Source: Hofstenia miamia (taxonomy: Eukaryota; Xenacoelomorpha; Acoela; Hofsteniidae). From it: a stretch of DNA of 64,000 nucleotides. Positions 57,801-64,000 of the stretch are shown one piece after another (within the stretch, counting starts at the first letter, position 1; each line of letters begins with the position of its first letter). Below the pieces are notes generated by a model that saw only the letters and a list, made by a program, of their open reading frames with translations, did not search any database and was not told where the DNA came from. The position numbers were made by a program, and so were the translations under genes. The stretch spans positions 1,827,084 to 1,891,083 of the forward strand of contig CABFPE010000021.1 of NCBI GenBank assembly GCA_900660155.1, given 5' to 3'.

Positions 57801-60545
57801 NNNNNNNNNNNNNNNNNNNNNNNNNNNNNNNNNNNNNNNNNNNNNNNNNNNNNNNNNNNNNNNNNNNNNNNNNNNNNNNNNNNNNNNNNNNNNNNNNNNN
57901 NNNNNNNNNNNNNNNNNNNNNNNNNNNNNNNNNNNNNNNNNNNNNNNNNNNNNNNNNNNNNNNNNNNNNNNNNNNNNNNNNNNNNNNNNNNNNNNNNNNN
58001 NNNNNNNNNNNNNNNNNNNNNNNNNNNNNNNNNNNNNNNNNNNNNNNNNNNNNNNNNNNNNNNNNNNNNNNNNNNNNNNNNNNNNNNNNNNNNNNNNNNN
58101 NNNNNNNNNNNNNNNNNNNNNNNNNNNNNNNNNNNNNNNNNNNNNNNNNNNNNNNNNNNNNNNNNNNNNNNNNNNNNNNNNNNNNNNNNNNNNNNNNNNN
58201 NNNNNNNNNNNNNNNNNNNNNNNNNNNNNNTTACACCAGTGATAGACATAGCTGTACCAAAGGACAAGAATGTAGAAAGCAAGGAGAAAGAGAAGATAAG
58301 CAAGTACAGGTAGTTGGCAGAGGAAATAGAAAGGCTGTGGAAGTTAAAGAAGGTTGAAGTAGTCCCGGTAGTAGTAAGAGCACTAGGAGCAGTGAGTAAG
58401 AAGGATAAGAGATACTTGGAGGAGTTGGGAGTACCAAAGTGGGGAGGAGCAGTAGCACAGTAGGCAGCATTGTTAAGAACAGAAAGAGTCCTGAGGAAAG
58501 CTCTCAGACTCCCTGGGAACTGGTGAGTTCCCCGAGCTGAGAGGGATACCAGCATGAAGCTGTGAGAAGTAAGAAAAATAATAATAATAATAAATGTATG
58601 TCCTGATGATACTTTAATCAGAAAATAGTTGAAATTACTTGTGTAGTCCCTTAGCCTCATTTAGTTTTTATCTTGTCTTTGATATTTTATTTTTGGTTTT
58701 CTAAGGGTGGCCGGAATAATTTTCCTGTTTCTTACACTTGAATTTAAACAAAAAATACCTGTTTTTGACATGGAAAGCTCAAATTGTATAAATGATGTCA
58801 ATTCCTCCTGCTCTTCTGAACTTATGCTAACATCAAAATCAAGGAAGATCTAAATAAAGGGAGGGTAGTGGTATATAAGAATTGCAGAGTAACGATGAAA
58901 TACCTCACACTTGCAAGTTAGTCGATTTATGAGGTGAATATGAATATGAATATAATTCTAAACTATTAAACGATGTATTTTATACTTTAGTAGGAAACAC
59001 TCCAATTTTGCTTACATCAAGGATATCTAAGTATACATGATGAGCCAAAGCTAGGGGGATAATTTATAGCAGCATTATTTTGAGATTCATGCCCATAGAA
59101 TTACAGGCTTTCTGAAATACTTGAAGATAAAAACAATAAAAATGTTGTGCTATATGACCATAACTTTAATAACATAAATAAGCCTACTTCTTAAACTGTC
59201 CACCTGCTGTTTTTGTTTGAACCTGTATTTAAGATAATTGATTACATACAAGAGTGAATTAGAGTACAGTAGGGAAGGAATTATAATTTGAATTAATAAA
59301 AACTGTGAAGGTTAGAAAACTATGTTGAATTAGTAAATAAAGATTACTAAATAAATCGTTAGTTAATGATCACAAACAATTCCGCATTACACGTCATAAG
59401 TATTTCGTAGAAGTAAAAAACAACATTTACATTTAAGACATTTACGATTTAATGTCCTCTTGAGTATTTTATAGGTATTTCGGGGCTTGAAAATATAAAA
59501 ATTTTAAAAAGTGTTCATCATAGAATTTAGTAAATTTCCCATTTGAAGAAACATTTTTAACCCTAACTAATCAAGGCATTTCTTACAACTTTCTATGAAA
59601 AATTTGAAAAGCTTTAAAGTATACCTATCGCGCTACAACCTCTGATTTTGCACACGGTGTTCCTGAACACATCTTGAATGGTTTATTTGCAAACAACAAA
59701 ATAGTTGAGGTTCGCTGTTATTGACATGAGCTATCTGAACATAAAGTATGGGAAGAATTTGAAAGTTTCTACAAAATTCACATTTTTAATCGAAACAAAT
59801 ATAACATTTGCATGTACTTCACATCCACAGAAATAATTTTACCGAAAATGTTCACCATAACAGGGCTTAATAGGCTTGGAGAAATTCAGTTGTATCCTAT
59901 TGGATACAACACACAGCTTAATCAAATCCACAATGAACAAAGCAAAGAGCTATTTATATTAATAATATTTGAACAATTGCAAAAAGGAGAGGAAAAATTA
60001 ATTGAACAGCCAGAAAAAGAGAAGAAATTTAAAGAGTTAACGCTTAAGGGTGGTTGAGGAAGTCCACAAATCAAATTCACGATGAGGCAAAATGAAGATG
60101 GATGTAGGGATAATGCGATAAAATCGAAGTAGAAAATGTCAAGAACGTATTTTCCGAAAAATGTATTAAAGAAAATAAAATCAAGAAATTTCAGTTATTG
60201 AAAATGGAAGAAATGTTGAACGAAACTACGAGATATTAAACAATACCGCTTTTCTAAGTTCCTGGTATATAAAATTAGTATTTTTTCGTTAATGTGGCAA
60301 ATCGTTTATTGCAATTCATTGGATGTACAACTGCCGTAAATGTTAGATTTTACCTGAAATGGAACAACTATTTGGGCGTTCATCAAGGATTGGATCAGTG
60401 AATATGGCAAAGGGGCCCGATAAATATCAGTTGTATACCACCAGACTGGAATAAATACGAAAACTGCAGCAAACATAACAAACACTGCAGATTGTACGCC
60501 TTTCTTCTCCTCTCGAAGTTCGAACTCATCGCATGAGGTAGGCAT
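41432..60545 (-). CDS. PIGS: PIGS, GPI transamidase subunit (whole gene, seven coding exons)
   Basis: PIG-S is a subunit of the GPI transamidase complex of the endoplasmic reticulum, which attaches GPI anchors to proteins. Coding exons on the minus strand are 60545-60354, 58849-58759 (or its duplicate 54926-54836), 52278-52091, 51564-51266, 49469-49254, 43370-43145 and 41746-41432. All splice phases agree and together they give 1527 nt, 508 residues; human PIGS has 555. Order of signals: N-terminal membrane segment ending PVWWYTTDIYRAPLPYS, the luminal domain (FTLLNYDPDSRPLDWNIEEA, YYELKDLPHLLHVIESKLG), then NMVIKDEISERV and AFSDPSILALLYFQEDQKYA before the C-terminal membrane segment. Introns are large and carry a piggyBac element, hAT MITEs and LINE 3' ends. 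A further 78-nt exon (46269-46192) fits the phases and may be included. No frameshift is seen in the exons, so the gene looks functional. Confidence 0.92.
42700..43052. mobile_element. hAT-type MITE, 353 bp, TSD CATTGGAG, in PIGS intron 6
   Basis: The left end TAGAGATATGTGCGGTGC and the right end, read inward, TAGAGATATGCGGGTAGA share their first ten bases. Perfect 8-bp direct repeats CATTGGAG flank the element (42692-42699 and 43053-43060). The interior is GC-rich near the ends (CACCGCGGCAC, TACCGCGGTG palindromes) and AT-rich in the middle, with no transposase. It sits about 90 bases downstream of the PIGS exon 6 donor. Confidence 0.9.
43145..43370 (-). CDS. PIGS: PIGS exon 6
   Basis: The exon runs from an acceptor TTTTGTTTAG to a consensus donor CAACAG|GTAAAG. 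It starts with the third base of a split codon and ends in phase 0. It reads CSTLIAHFTAQLKYHIGF, then EIYQWEFESVCRHRTIDNIA and VSSVNGLATLVQQ. These match the F-L-A-Q-L-R-L-L-F-G, W-E-L-D-x-L and S-V-E-N-L-A-T-A-x-x-x-L-x-S-L-A-Q-L blocks of human PIGS in the luminal domain. Confidence 0.9.
44404..45597 (+). pseudogene. piggyBac transposase pseudogene (DDE_Tnp_1_7 family)
   Basis: Three plus-strand blocks are recognisable. The first, ending near 44621, is the acidic N-terminus. The second, to about 45147, holds NLHRHYEPKETLTIDEQLVG, IPSKPAKYGLKVFWLAEA and GRDIVTDNYFTSHRLAVSLL. The third, from about 45125 to 45590, holds RLILDYNRRKGGGDQLDQNV, RKTIRWPLIVFFNILDVADY and the cysteine-rich C-terminus ending VRSCKCEFC. 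This order and the residue spacing match piggyBac (Trichoplusia) transposase. The internal deletion lies near 44605-44625, where the acidic block stops and the WDLF motif begins. Confidence 0.88.
45803..45832. repeat. (TA)n microsatellite inside the piggyBac copy
   Basis: TA run of about 30 bases between the transposase stop and the right terminal repeat. Confidence 0.9.
46192..46269 (-). CDS. candidate 78-nt exon, possibly an additional PIGS exon
   Basis: The minus-strand segment is preceded by a branch-point-like ATTAATTAAC and a TTTGTAG acceptor, and followed by a perfect donor GA|GTAAGT. It starts with the last base of a codon and ends with two, exactly the phase needed to sit between PIGS exons 5 and 6. 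The protein would read YGTPYSDSLSKTLALLTR, then SALLERF. With it PIGS would have 534 residues. I do not see clear similarity to vertebrate PIGS in the residues themselves, where the animal protein has a variable loop. It could instead belong to a nested gene with the GC-rich island at 46290-46690. Confidence 0.45.
46290..46690 (-). other. GC-rich, coding-like island within PIGS intron 5
   Basis: This stretch is far less AT-rich than its surroundings. The minus strand keeps a 96-codon open frame (from about 46575) with the phrases LAQQTLALAISWARRKLFDM and TTAVGSGAVALFLALFLLTA, an amphipathic helix followed by a probable membrane segment. Upstream, after a TATGTAG acceptor, another short open segment reads VTVPVDRLNIVRSRLRAF. 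The plus strand also has an 85-codon frame (REDVCNICAGQ). The frames on the minus strand do not join cleanly through standard introns. It may be a decayed gene, a nested gene or a transposon piece. A faint likeness to PLGRKT (x-A-x-x-I-x-W-x-R-x-x-L before a membrane segment) is noted but not relied on. Confidence 0.35.
46700..47840. other. AT-rich intronic stretch
   Basis: Part of PIGS intron 5. A possible hAT terminus (TAGAGCCCGACGATATTT) occurs at about 47223, but its partner end was not found. Otherwise nothing supported. Confidence 0.45.
47850..48785. mobile_element. hAT-type non-autonomous element, 936 bp, in PIGS intron 5
   Basis: The left end TAGGGCTTCTGCGA and the right end, read inward, TAGGACCCTGTGAG share the TAGG start and G/T spacing of hAT termini. 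The flanking octamers ATTGCAAG (47842-47849) and ATTGCAAT (48786-48793) match at seven of eight positions. The body is rich in GGCTCGGCTCG and GACTCGACTCG runs, as in other elements of this type here. No transposase is present. Confidence 0.7.
49254..49469 (-). CDS. PIGS: PIGS exon 5
   Basis: An internal AG (CTACCTAG|A) rather than the one 22 bases upstream is needed to keep the frame. The codon split with exon 4 then completes as Lys, and the protein continues YYELKDLPHLLHVIESKLGR, LNFLTYVPSPIQAPLHIQK and NAFYDDWGSLYILNLNDT. Human PIGS has [20 protein letters not shown], then L-N-F-L-L-Y-V-P and N-A-F-x-S-P-R-W-G-G. The donor is AAA|GTGCGT, leaving two bases of a codon. Confidence 0.93.
49490..51250. 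other. PIGS intron 4
   Basis: AT-rich. A minus-strand frame at 49680-49811 has no recognisable content. ACAGTGGCG at about 50448 resembles a hAT end but has no partner. Confidence 0.5.
51266..51564 (-). CDS. PIGS: PIGS exon 4
   Basis: Acceptor CCAATTTTAG, then phase 0: NIISREQQLVSAYTTIIQNA, SYRFFTSYDLIFTLLNYDPD and WNIEEAIIEVLDPVLQKFAP, ending ELQSGE with two bases of the next codon before the donor GAAAA|GTAAAA. Human PIGS has N-I-I-G-R-R-I, I-T-F-S-L-L-N-P-D-P and W-D-I-E-G-A-V-R-R-Y-V-Q-P-F-L in the same order. Confidence 0.93.
52091..52278 (-). CDS. PIGS: PIGS exon 3
   Basis: Acceptor CATCTTTATAG; two bases complete a codon, then QTYIKFQYDVVDASSVDSLY, HVTIHIDEFISANIC and TSVLVSNAVK to the donor GTTAAG|GTACGT in phase 0. 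The sequence is less conserved than its neighbours. It is placed as PIGS by phase fit on both sides, by position and by the C-terminal match to the residues that precede N-I-I-G-R in the human protein. Confidence 0.85.
52660..52920 (+). mobile_element. Tc1/mariner remnant, last catalytic motif and C-terminus
   Basis: The plus-strand frame reads LPWTPYSLNMNPIDIFGECW, a decayed form of the W-P-x-x-S-P-D-L-N-P-I-E-x-x-W box that carries the third acidic residue of Tc1/mariner transposases. It is followed in another frame by SYRLATNIGRKNATTY. Only about 250 bases are left. It lies in PIGS intron 2. Confidence 0.6.
54277..54672 (+). mobile_element. LINE 3' end, copy a (C-terminal fragment and microsatellite tail)
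   Basis: The plus strand encodes VIDIAVPKDKNVESKEKEK, a stop, then a helical region (in copy b KKVEVVPVVVGALGAVSKK) and TARVLRKAL-like words. This domain is found downstream of reverse transcriptase in several invertebrate LINEs. It is followed by CCCTGGGAACTGGTGAGTTC and an (AATA)n-type tail at about 54650. The copy has stops where copy b is open. Confidence 0.6.
54836..54926 (-). CDS. PIGS: PIGS exon 2, copy in block X (probably redundant)
   Basis: Identical to 58759-58849: IFLDFDVSISSEEQEELTSF and IQFELSMSKT between TTATTTAG and AACAG|GTATTT. It fits exon 1 (phase 0) and exon 3 (one base carried over) equally well. Because it lies in the duplicated block, only one of the two copies is likely to be real. 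Confidence 0.6.
55344..55344. other. single-N contig join
   Basis: An isolated N followed by a restart of the sequence found at 53170 (TGTAAGATTTAATGAACCGA), marking a scaffold join. Confidence 0.85.
56450..56850 (+). mobile_element. LINE 3' end, copy b, with open C-terminal frame
   Basis: A 132-residue plus-strand frame ends here: VIDIAVPKDKNVESKEKEN, DKYRELAEEIERLWKLKKVE, VVPVVVGALGAVSKKHKRYL and AQKAASLGTARVLRKALRLP. This is the basic, helical C-terminal domain seen downstream of the RT in several animal LINEs. The stop is followed by a short 3' UTR (GAGTTCCCCGAGCTGAGA) and an (AAT)n tail at about 56820-56847. Compared with copies a and c it differs at scattered sites and has no internal stop. 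No RT domain precedes it, so it is 5'-truncated. Confidence 0.7.
56848..56970. repeat. short dispersed tandem motif CAGGGCTCTCTGTC
   Basis: The motif (or GGGCCATCTGTC and CAGGGCTCC variants) occurs four times at intervals of roughly 30-45 bases directly after the LINE tail of copy b. No coding content. Confidence 0.6.
57231..58230. other. assembly gap of exactly 1000 N
   Basis: Conventional gap of unknown length inside PIGS intron 1. Reading frames across it are artefacts. Confidence 0.95.
58231..58595 (+). mobile_element. LINE 3' end, copy c (same sequence as copy a)
   Basis: Starts at the edge of the gap in the middle of the LINE C-terminal domain and matches 54312-54675 with no visible difference, including the stops and the AATA tail. 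It is best read as the same genomic copy represented twice. Confidence 0.65.
58759..58849 (-). CDS. PIGS: PIGS exon 2
   Basis: 91 nt between the acceptor CTTTATTTAG and the donor AACAG|GTATTT. It reads IFLDFDVSISSEEQEELTSF, then IQFELSMSKT, and passes one base to exon 3. It corresponds to the stretch after V-P-V-T-V-V-F in human PIGS (x-S-V-P-L-D-D-Q-E-K-L). Phase 0 at its start matches exon 1. An identical copy lies at 54836-54926. Confidence 0.88.
59280..60350. other. PIGS intron 1, AT-rich, nothing else recognised
   Basis: A plus-strand open frame at 59812-60057 (Lys/Glu-rich, ends KEKKFKELTLKGG) has no recognisable domain and weak support. It may be a LINE or other transposon fragment. 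Confidence 0.4.
60354..60545 (-). CDS. PIGS: PIGS exon 1 (N-terminal)
   Basis: The ATG at 60545-60543 opens a 64-codon exon: MPTSCDEFELREEKKG, a hydrophobic anchor (VQSAVFVMFAAVFVFIPVWW, residues 17-36), then YTTDIYRAPLPYSLIQSL and IVVPFQ before the donor TTTCAG|GTAAAA in phase 0. Human PIGS has P-L-W-W-K-T-T-E-T-Y-R-A-S-L-P-Y-S at the same place. This is the single N-terminal membrane helix, with the rest of the protein in the ER lumen. A CTTCAG just before the ATG could be the acceptor of a 5'UTR intron. Confidence 0.92.
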
Positions 60546-60639
60546 CTGAAGTATTCCTTTAAAAATGTCGTTTCATTAGTAAGTGAAAAATTCAAAAAAT
60601 CTTTATTGGACAAAAATGAGAAGTTTAAATTATGCATTT

Positions 60640-63290
60640 ATTGTACGTTTAAATGATTGATACTAATTCTTTAAAAAATATTGAAATAAGTGTTCATATT
60701 CAATACAAAATGCCTCAACACATCACACATTAGCTTGGTTACAAAATATTGCTGAGGAATCACGGCGTTCACGAAATATACAATGCCGGAAAGTCATTAA
60801 AACATCTCCAGAAATGCAAAAAAGTGAAAATGGAAAAGACAAATGAAATAAAAAATTGAGCTAATTGTAATATATCATGTAGAGAAGTGGCTAAAGATTA
60901 TAAATACATTTTGACTGGTAGAGTAACCCCGATAAATACATTTAAAGTAAATACAGTTCATACAATTTTGATTTGACTCGATTTTTGCATAATATTCTTC
61001 ATTAAAGATAAGATATAATTTTAATTATTAATATATTTCTCAATTTTAAAGGTCTTTATGATGCTCTAGTTTAGCCTTTCAACTATTGAGTTTGAGTTTC
61101 TTCGAATTCACTTAGAAATACACTAATTTGTCTAATGTATCAAATCTTTTATTAATATATAGATACAACAATTTCTGGTCCCATACTAAAATTAAATGTG
61201 CTAATATTATTAATCAAACAAAATATTGAATGGAGATATTGCAGACATATTCTAGTTTAGGAAGTGTAAAATAAAATCGAATAATAAATCACAATGGTTC
61301 CAGTCTCAGTTGAAATTGAAAAGTTGGTCTAGGTCTCGTACTAATCCTGTCTCATGTTGTGTTTGTTATCCTTGACCAACAGCAGTCTCGTAGGTCCAGC
61401 ATCGGAATCAGCAATGAGCCAATTTCCTCAGGACTCTATTAACTATGCCACTATAATTGCTTTGTGAAATCTGGAGAGAAAAAGACATTAATACATACAC
61501 TAACAATTTTACTGAGTTTAGAATCTTAGGATTATTAGCAAATCATTAATTTAAGAATTGAATGATCTTAGCTGATTATTAACGTAGGAATAAAGTTGCA
61601 TTATTACAGGTTTGGGACCGAAACTTCTACCTCTAAGACAAAGCATTAAAATGAGGGAGATGATGAATCCCTAATAAGACAGATTATTTTTTTAAATGGG
61701 TAATTGTTTTTTACAACAAAAACTGAACAATTAATGCAAATTAGTGTTTTAAATTTCCGAAATTTTTAAAAGTTTTGTAGAAAAACGTTAAAATTTAAAC
61801 ATTTATGAAAATCAATTATATTGTGAATACATTTTGAACATCATTTGCAATATGTAATATAGTTAATTTAATTAATGTTGCAGAAAAAATTAGCAAGTGG
61901 GGAGGGACATCAGAAGTCCCATTTGACTAGATCTCCATTTTCTGAATCTGAAATAGAAAAATTTTAAGTCTTTTTAAAACATGCTGAGCTTTTCATTCAG
62001 AATTTTGATATACTTTTCCGTGTTCATCTTACACACTTCTTCAGAAATGTTAATGAATCACAACAATGATGACAAAAGACAACACATGCCATGGTGGTTG
62101 GATGATAATTACTTGCTGTTGAGTTGTAGCAGGATTGAATCTTGATGACTCTACAGGACATTTAGCAAATGCCTAGGGTATACAGAACATCTGCAATGTT
62201 ATGTCACTAATGTATTTTTTAGTTATAAATTGACAAGTGCACAAATTGTGTTGACTTAATTAGGTGCTGATGGAAAACAGAAACAGTGACGAGGCCAGCT
62301 ACAAACATCTGGGACCGGGAGGGGGACTAAAATAGCTCATATCTATATTTTTTCTAGGATTCGGTTATATTTACAAAATGAGGATTTTTTTAAATTTCTC
62401 ATATGGTAGCTGCGACCTGTACTTTTTAAGTAAAGACCTGCGGTATTTATGAGAAAGGTAGGAAGACACTAAGCACGCCCTCCCCATGGACACATGTTTA
62501 AACAACAATATGTCTAAATTAACATTTATGTATACCGTGAAAGCAGTTGACAGCTTTTATAATTCATTGAATACCAAAGTTTAGTGGATGTTAGATGAAG
62601 TGTATAAAATTGGATTGGCCAATATGTTTGATACATTCTTAAAATTGTTTAAGATTAGTTGAAGAAAAATTGGAAAGGTTTGGTACATTTCAGGAAAATT
62701 TGCAAACATTTTGCAAAAATTGCCAAACTTTTGGATCAATTTGCAACTGAAATGTAAAAATTCGGTACTAATTTAGAATTTTCCAACATTTTTACTAAAG
62801 TTTCACACATTAACTTAATAGCTACACTCCATTTTGCTTCCTCATAGGGGTCGGGGGGGGACTGCAATCCCATAGCCCCCTTAAATCCGCCACTAGACTT
62901 GTGAGTTTTATGGAATAAATTATGTACACTTTCATTAACCTTTCAAATACATATTGAATCTAAAAATTATAATTTTTTCGAACTATAAGACGCTGAGATG
63001 TATTTGTTAGAAATGTGGGTAGCCCTTATTGAAAATTTGGGAATCATAAGACAAGTGAATATGCTTAGGTATTTCATTTCAGTATTCTAAGCATCTTGCA
63101 AATTGTAAATTTTACATAATATAAGTGAGATGAACTTAATGCGGTATCATTCGAAGTCAACGTCATCAAATTAGGACAGCAATTATAAAAGTAGAAAATC
63201 AATAACTTTAAGAATAACAATAAAAACCGTCGGCATTTCATTTATGTAATTCAACAAATTTAAAGAAATGTTTAAATTCAAAATGTAAGT
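60640..63290. other. AT-rich intergenic stretch upstream of PIGS
   Basis: The PIGS promoter should lie at its left edge, but I see no diagnostic element. On the minus strand, 61424-61352 reads NWLIADSDAGPTRLLLVKDN, which recalls an NHL or beta-propeller repeat; splice signals are weak. Near 62895 (minus) CTAGTGGCGGATTTAAGG looks like a hAT terminus without a partner. Confidence 0.4.
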
Positions 63291-63305
63291 TCAATTAAAT
63301 AGAAT

Positions 63306-63558
63306 TTATAAAAGTTGCATATATGTGGGATTTCCCAATTCTCTGCAGTGTGTACATGTCCAACCGCGTGGTTGACACCTGCTACGACCTACAAGAGCGT
63401 AGCAGTGAAAATGAGTATCATTGAATAATTTGGCAACGCGACCAGCGTTATTAACCAAATGTTGATGAGGAAGATTTCGATAAGTTACATCTAACTTCAT
63501 ACAATAAATACAGTTGCAACCATTGTTAGGTCCACAGTTTGCATCACAACATCGGCAC
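63306..63558 (-). CDS. cysteine-rich terminal exon of an unnamed protein
   Basis: After the acceptor CACAATTTTAG, one base completes a codon and the exon reads CRCCDANCGPNNGCNCIYC, then LVNNAGRVAKLFNDTHFHCY, VGRSRCQPRGWTCTHCRELG and a stop at 63308-63306. There are ten or more cysteines, with C-x-C-C-x3-C-x5-C-x-C-x2-C in the first block and C-x2-C in the second, suggesting zinc binding. The G-P-N-N-G-C-x-C-x-x-C core recalls a small Cys-rich module seen in large invertebrate proteins, some with RCC1, HECT or NHL parts. I cannot name the family with certainty. The stop makes it the last coding exon if the frame is right. Confidence 0.5.
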
Positions 63559-63569
63559 CTAAAATTGTG

Positions 63570-64000
63570 AACTTAATCTTCAAATTGTTTAAACACATTT
63601 AGTAACCATTTCTAGTTTATCCGCCTTCTTAGGCTTTTGAAAGATTTAAAAATGTGAAAAAAATCAATAAAAAATTTATTACAAAATAAATACAAAATTT
63701 TGGTGGCATCCAAAATTGATATACTGCATCAAAAACAATTTGCAAATTCAATAAAAATATTATCATCACAGCATCATTCTTCTCTAGTAAGCTTAAAATT
63801 TTTAAAGGGAGTCAACAAATTTGTTAAATTGTTCGCAGGATATTATATCTATTATGTACATATTAGACGTGGGCGACGAATTGACTAATTTGTTTGATGA
63901 AAACTGAATTCGATAATTTTTTTGTGGTCGATTAATCGGTTGATAGCTATTGTTTTTATGAAAGAAAATTATTTCGAATGTATCTAAACATAAAATAAAG
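63570..64000. other. AT-rich end of window
   Basis: Probably an intron of the gene holding the Cys-rich exon. GTCGATTAATCGGTTGAT near 63928 and GTGGGCGACGAATTGAC near 63868 look like parts of a hAT-type non-autonomous element, not bounded here. Confidence 0.35.

Noticed and set aside
57199-58660. Apparent reading frames of 347-482 residues across the second gap
   Set aside because: Same artefact. The ends that are real sequence belong to the LINE 3' end on the plus strand.
61352-61424. NHL-repeat-like exon (NWLIADSDAGPTRLLLVKDN) on the minus strand
   Set aside because: The acceptor is weak and a stop follows at once. The likeness rests on about ten residues, so it is mentioned but not called.
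62280-62896. hAT element between CAGTGACGAGGCC and CTTAAATCCGCCACTA
   Set aside because: The two ends match poorly and the flanking octamers do not agree, so the element could not be bounded.

Overview
The window is a piece of an AT-rich, repeat-rich metazoan nuclear genome, most likely a non-vertebrate animal. Genes are split into short exons by long introns, the recognisable host proteins are animal-type (a GPI-transamidase subunit, a mitochondrial ribosomal protein and a rhodopsin-like receptor), and the transposons (hAT, piggyBac, Tc1/mariner, LINEs, MITEs) are those of animals. I cannot fix the phylum. No bacterial operons, CRISPR arrays, rRNA or convincing tRNA genes are visible.

Host genes, left to right: an exon of mitochondrial ribosomal protein L14 (minus, 2991-3203); the last coding exon of a class A GPCR (plus, 7784-8018); one unassigned exon (minus, 18435-18564); a complete PIGS gene (minus, 60545 down to 41432; seven coding exons whose splice phases all agree, about 508 residues, plus one possible extra 78-nt exon); and a cysteine-rich terminal exon (minus, 63306-63558).

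Mobile DNA: LINE reverse-transcriptase remnants at 3.7-4.2, 12.3-13.1, 24.7-26.2 and 33.9-34.1 kb, and three LINE 3' ends at 54.3, 56.5 and 58.2 kb. Tc1/mariner remnants lie at 23.6-24.5, 25.0-25.35, 19.7-20.07 and 52.66-52.92 kb. A hAT transposon of the BED-finger, Charlie8/GTF2IRD2-like type occupies 26.75-30.79 kb in overlapping pieces. A 2.3-kb piggyBac copy with both ends and TTAA duplications lies at 43.67-45.99 kb inside a PIGS intron. Many small non-autonomous elements can be bounded by inverted ends and target duplications, including hAT types with 8-bp duplications, a piggyBac type with TTAA and a TA-flanked type.

Assembly: two gaps are exactly 1000 N, and three single N characters (28247, 29037, 55344) mark contig joins across repeated sequence. 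PIGS exon 2 appears twice because of one of these joins. I see no convincing undescribed multi-gene system. The most unusual item is a long-terminal-inverted-repeat element (37114-38561) whose core lies in the first gap and which carries CRE-like and E-box-like palindromes in both ends.
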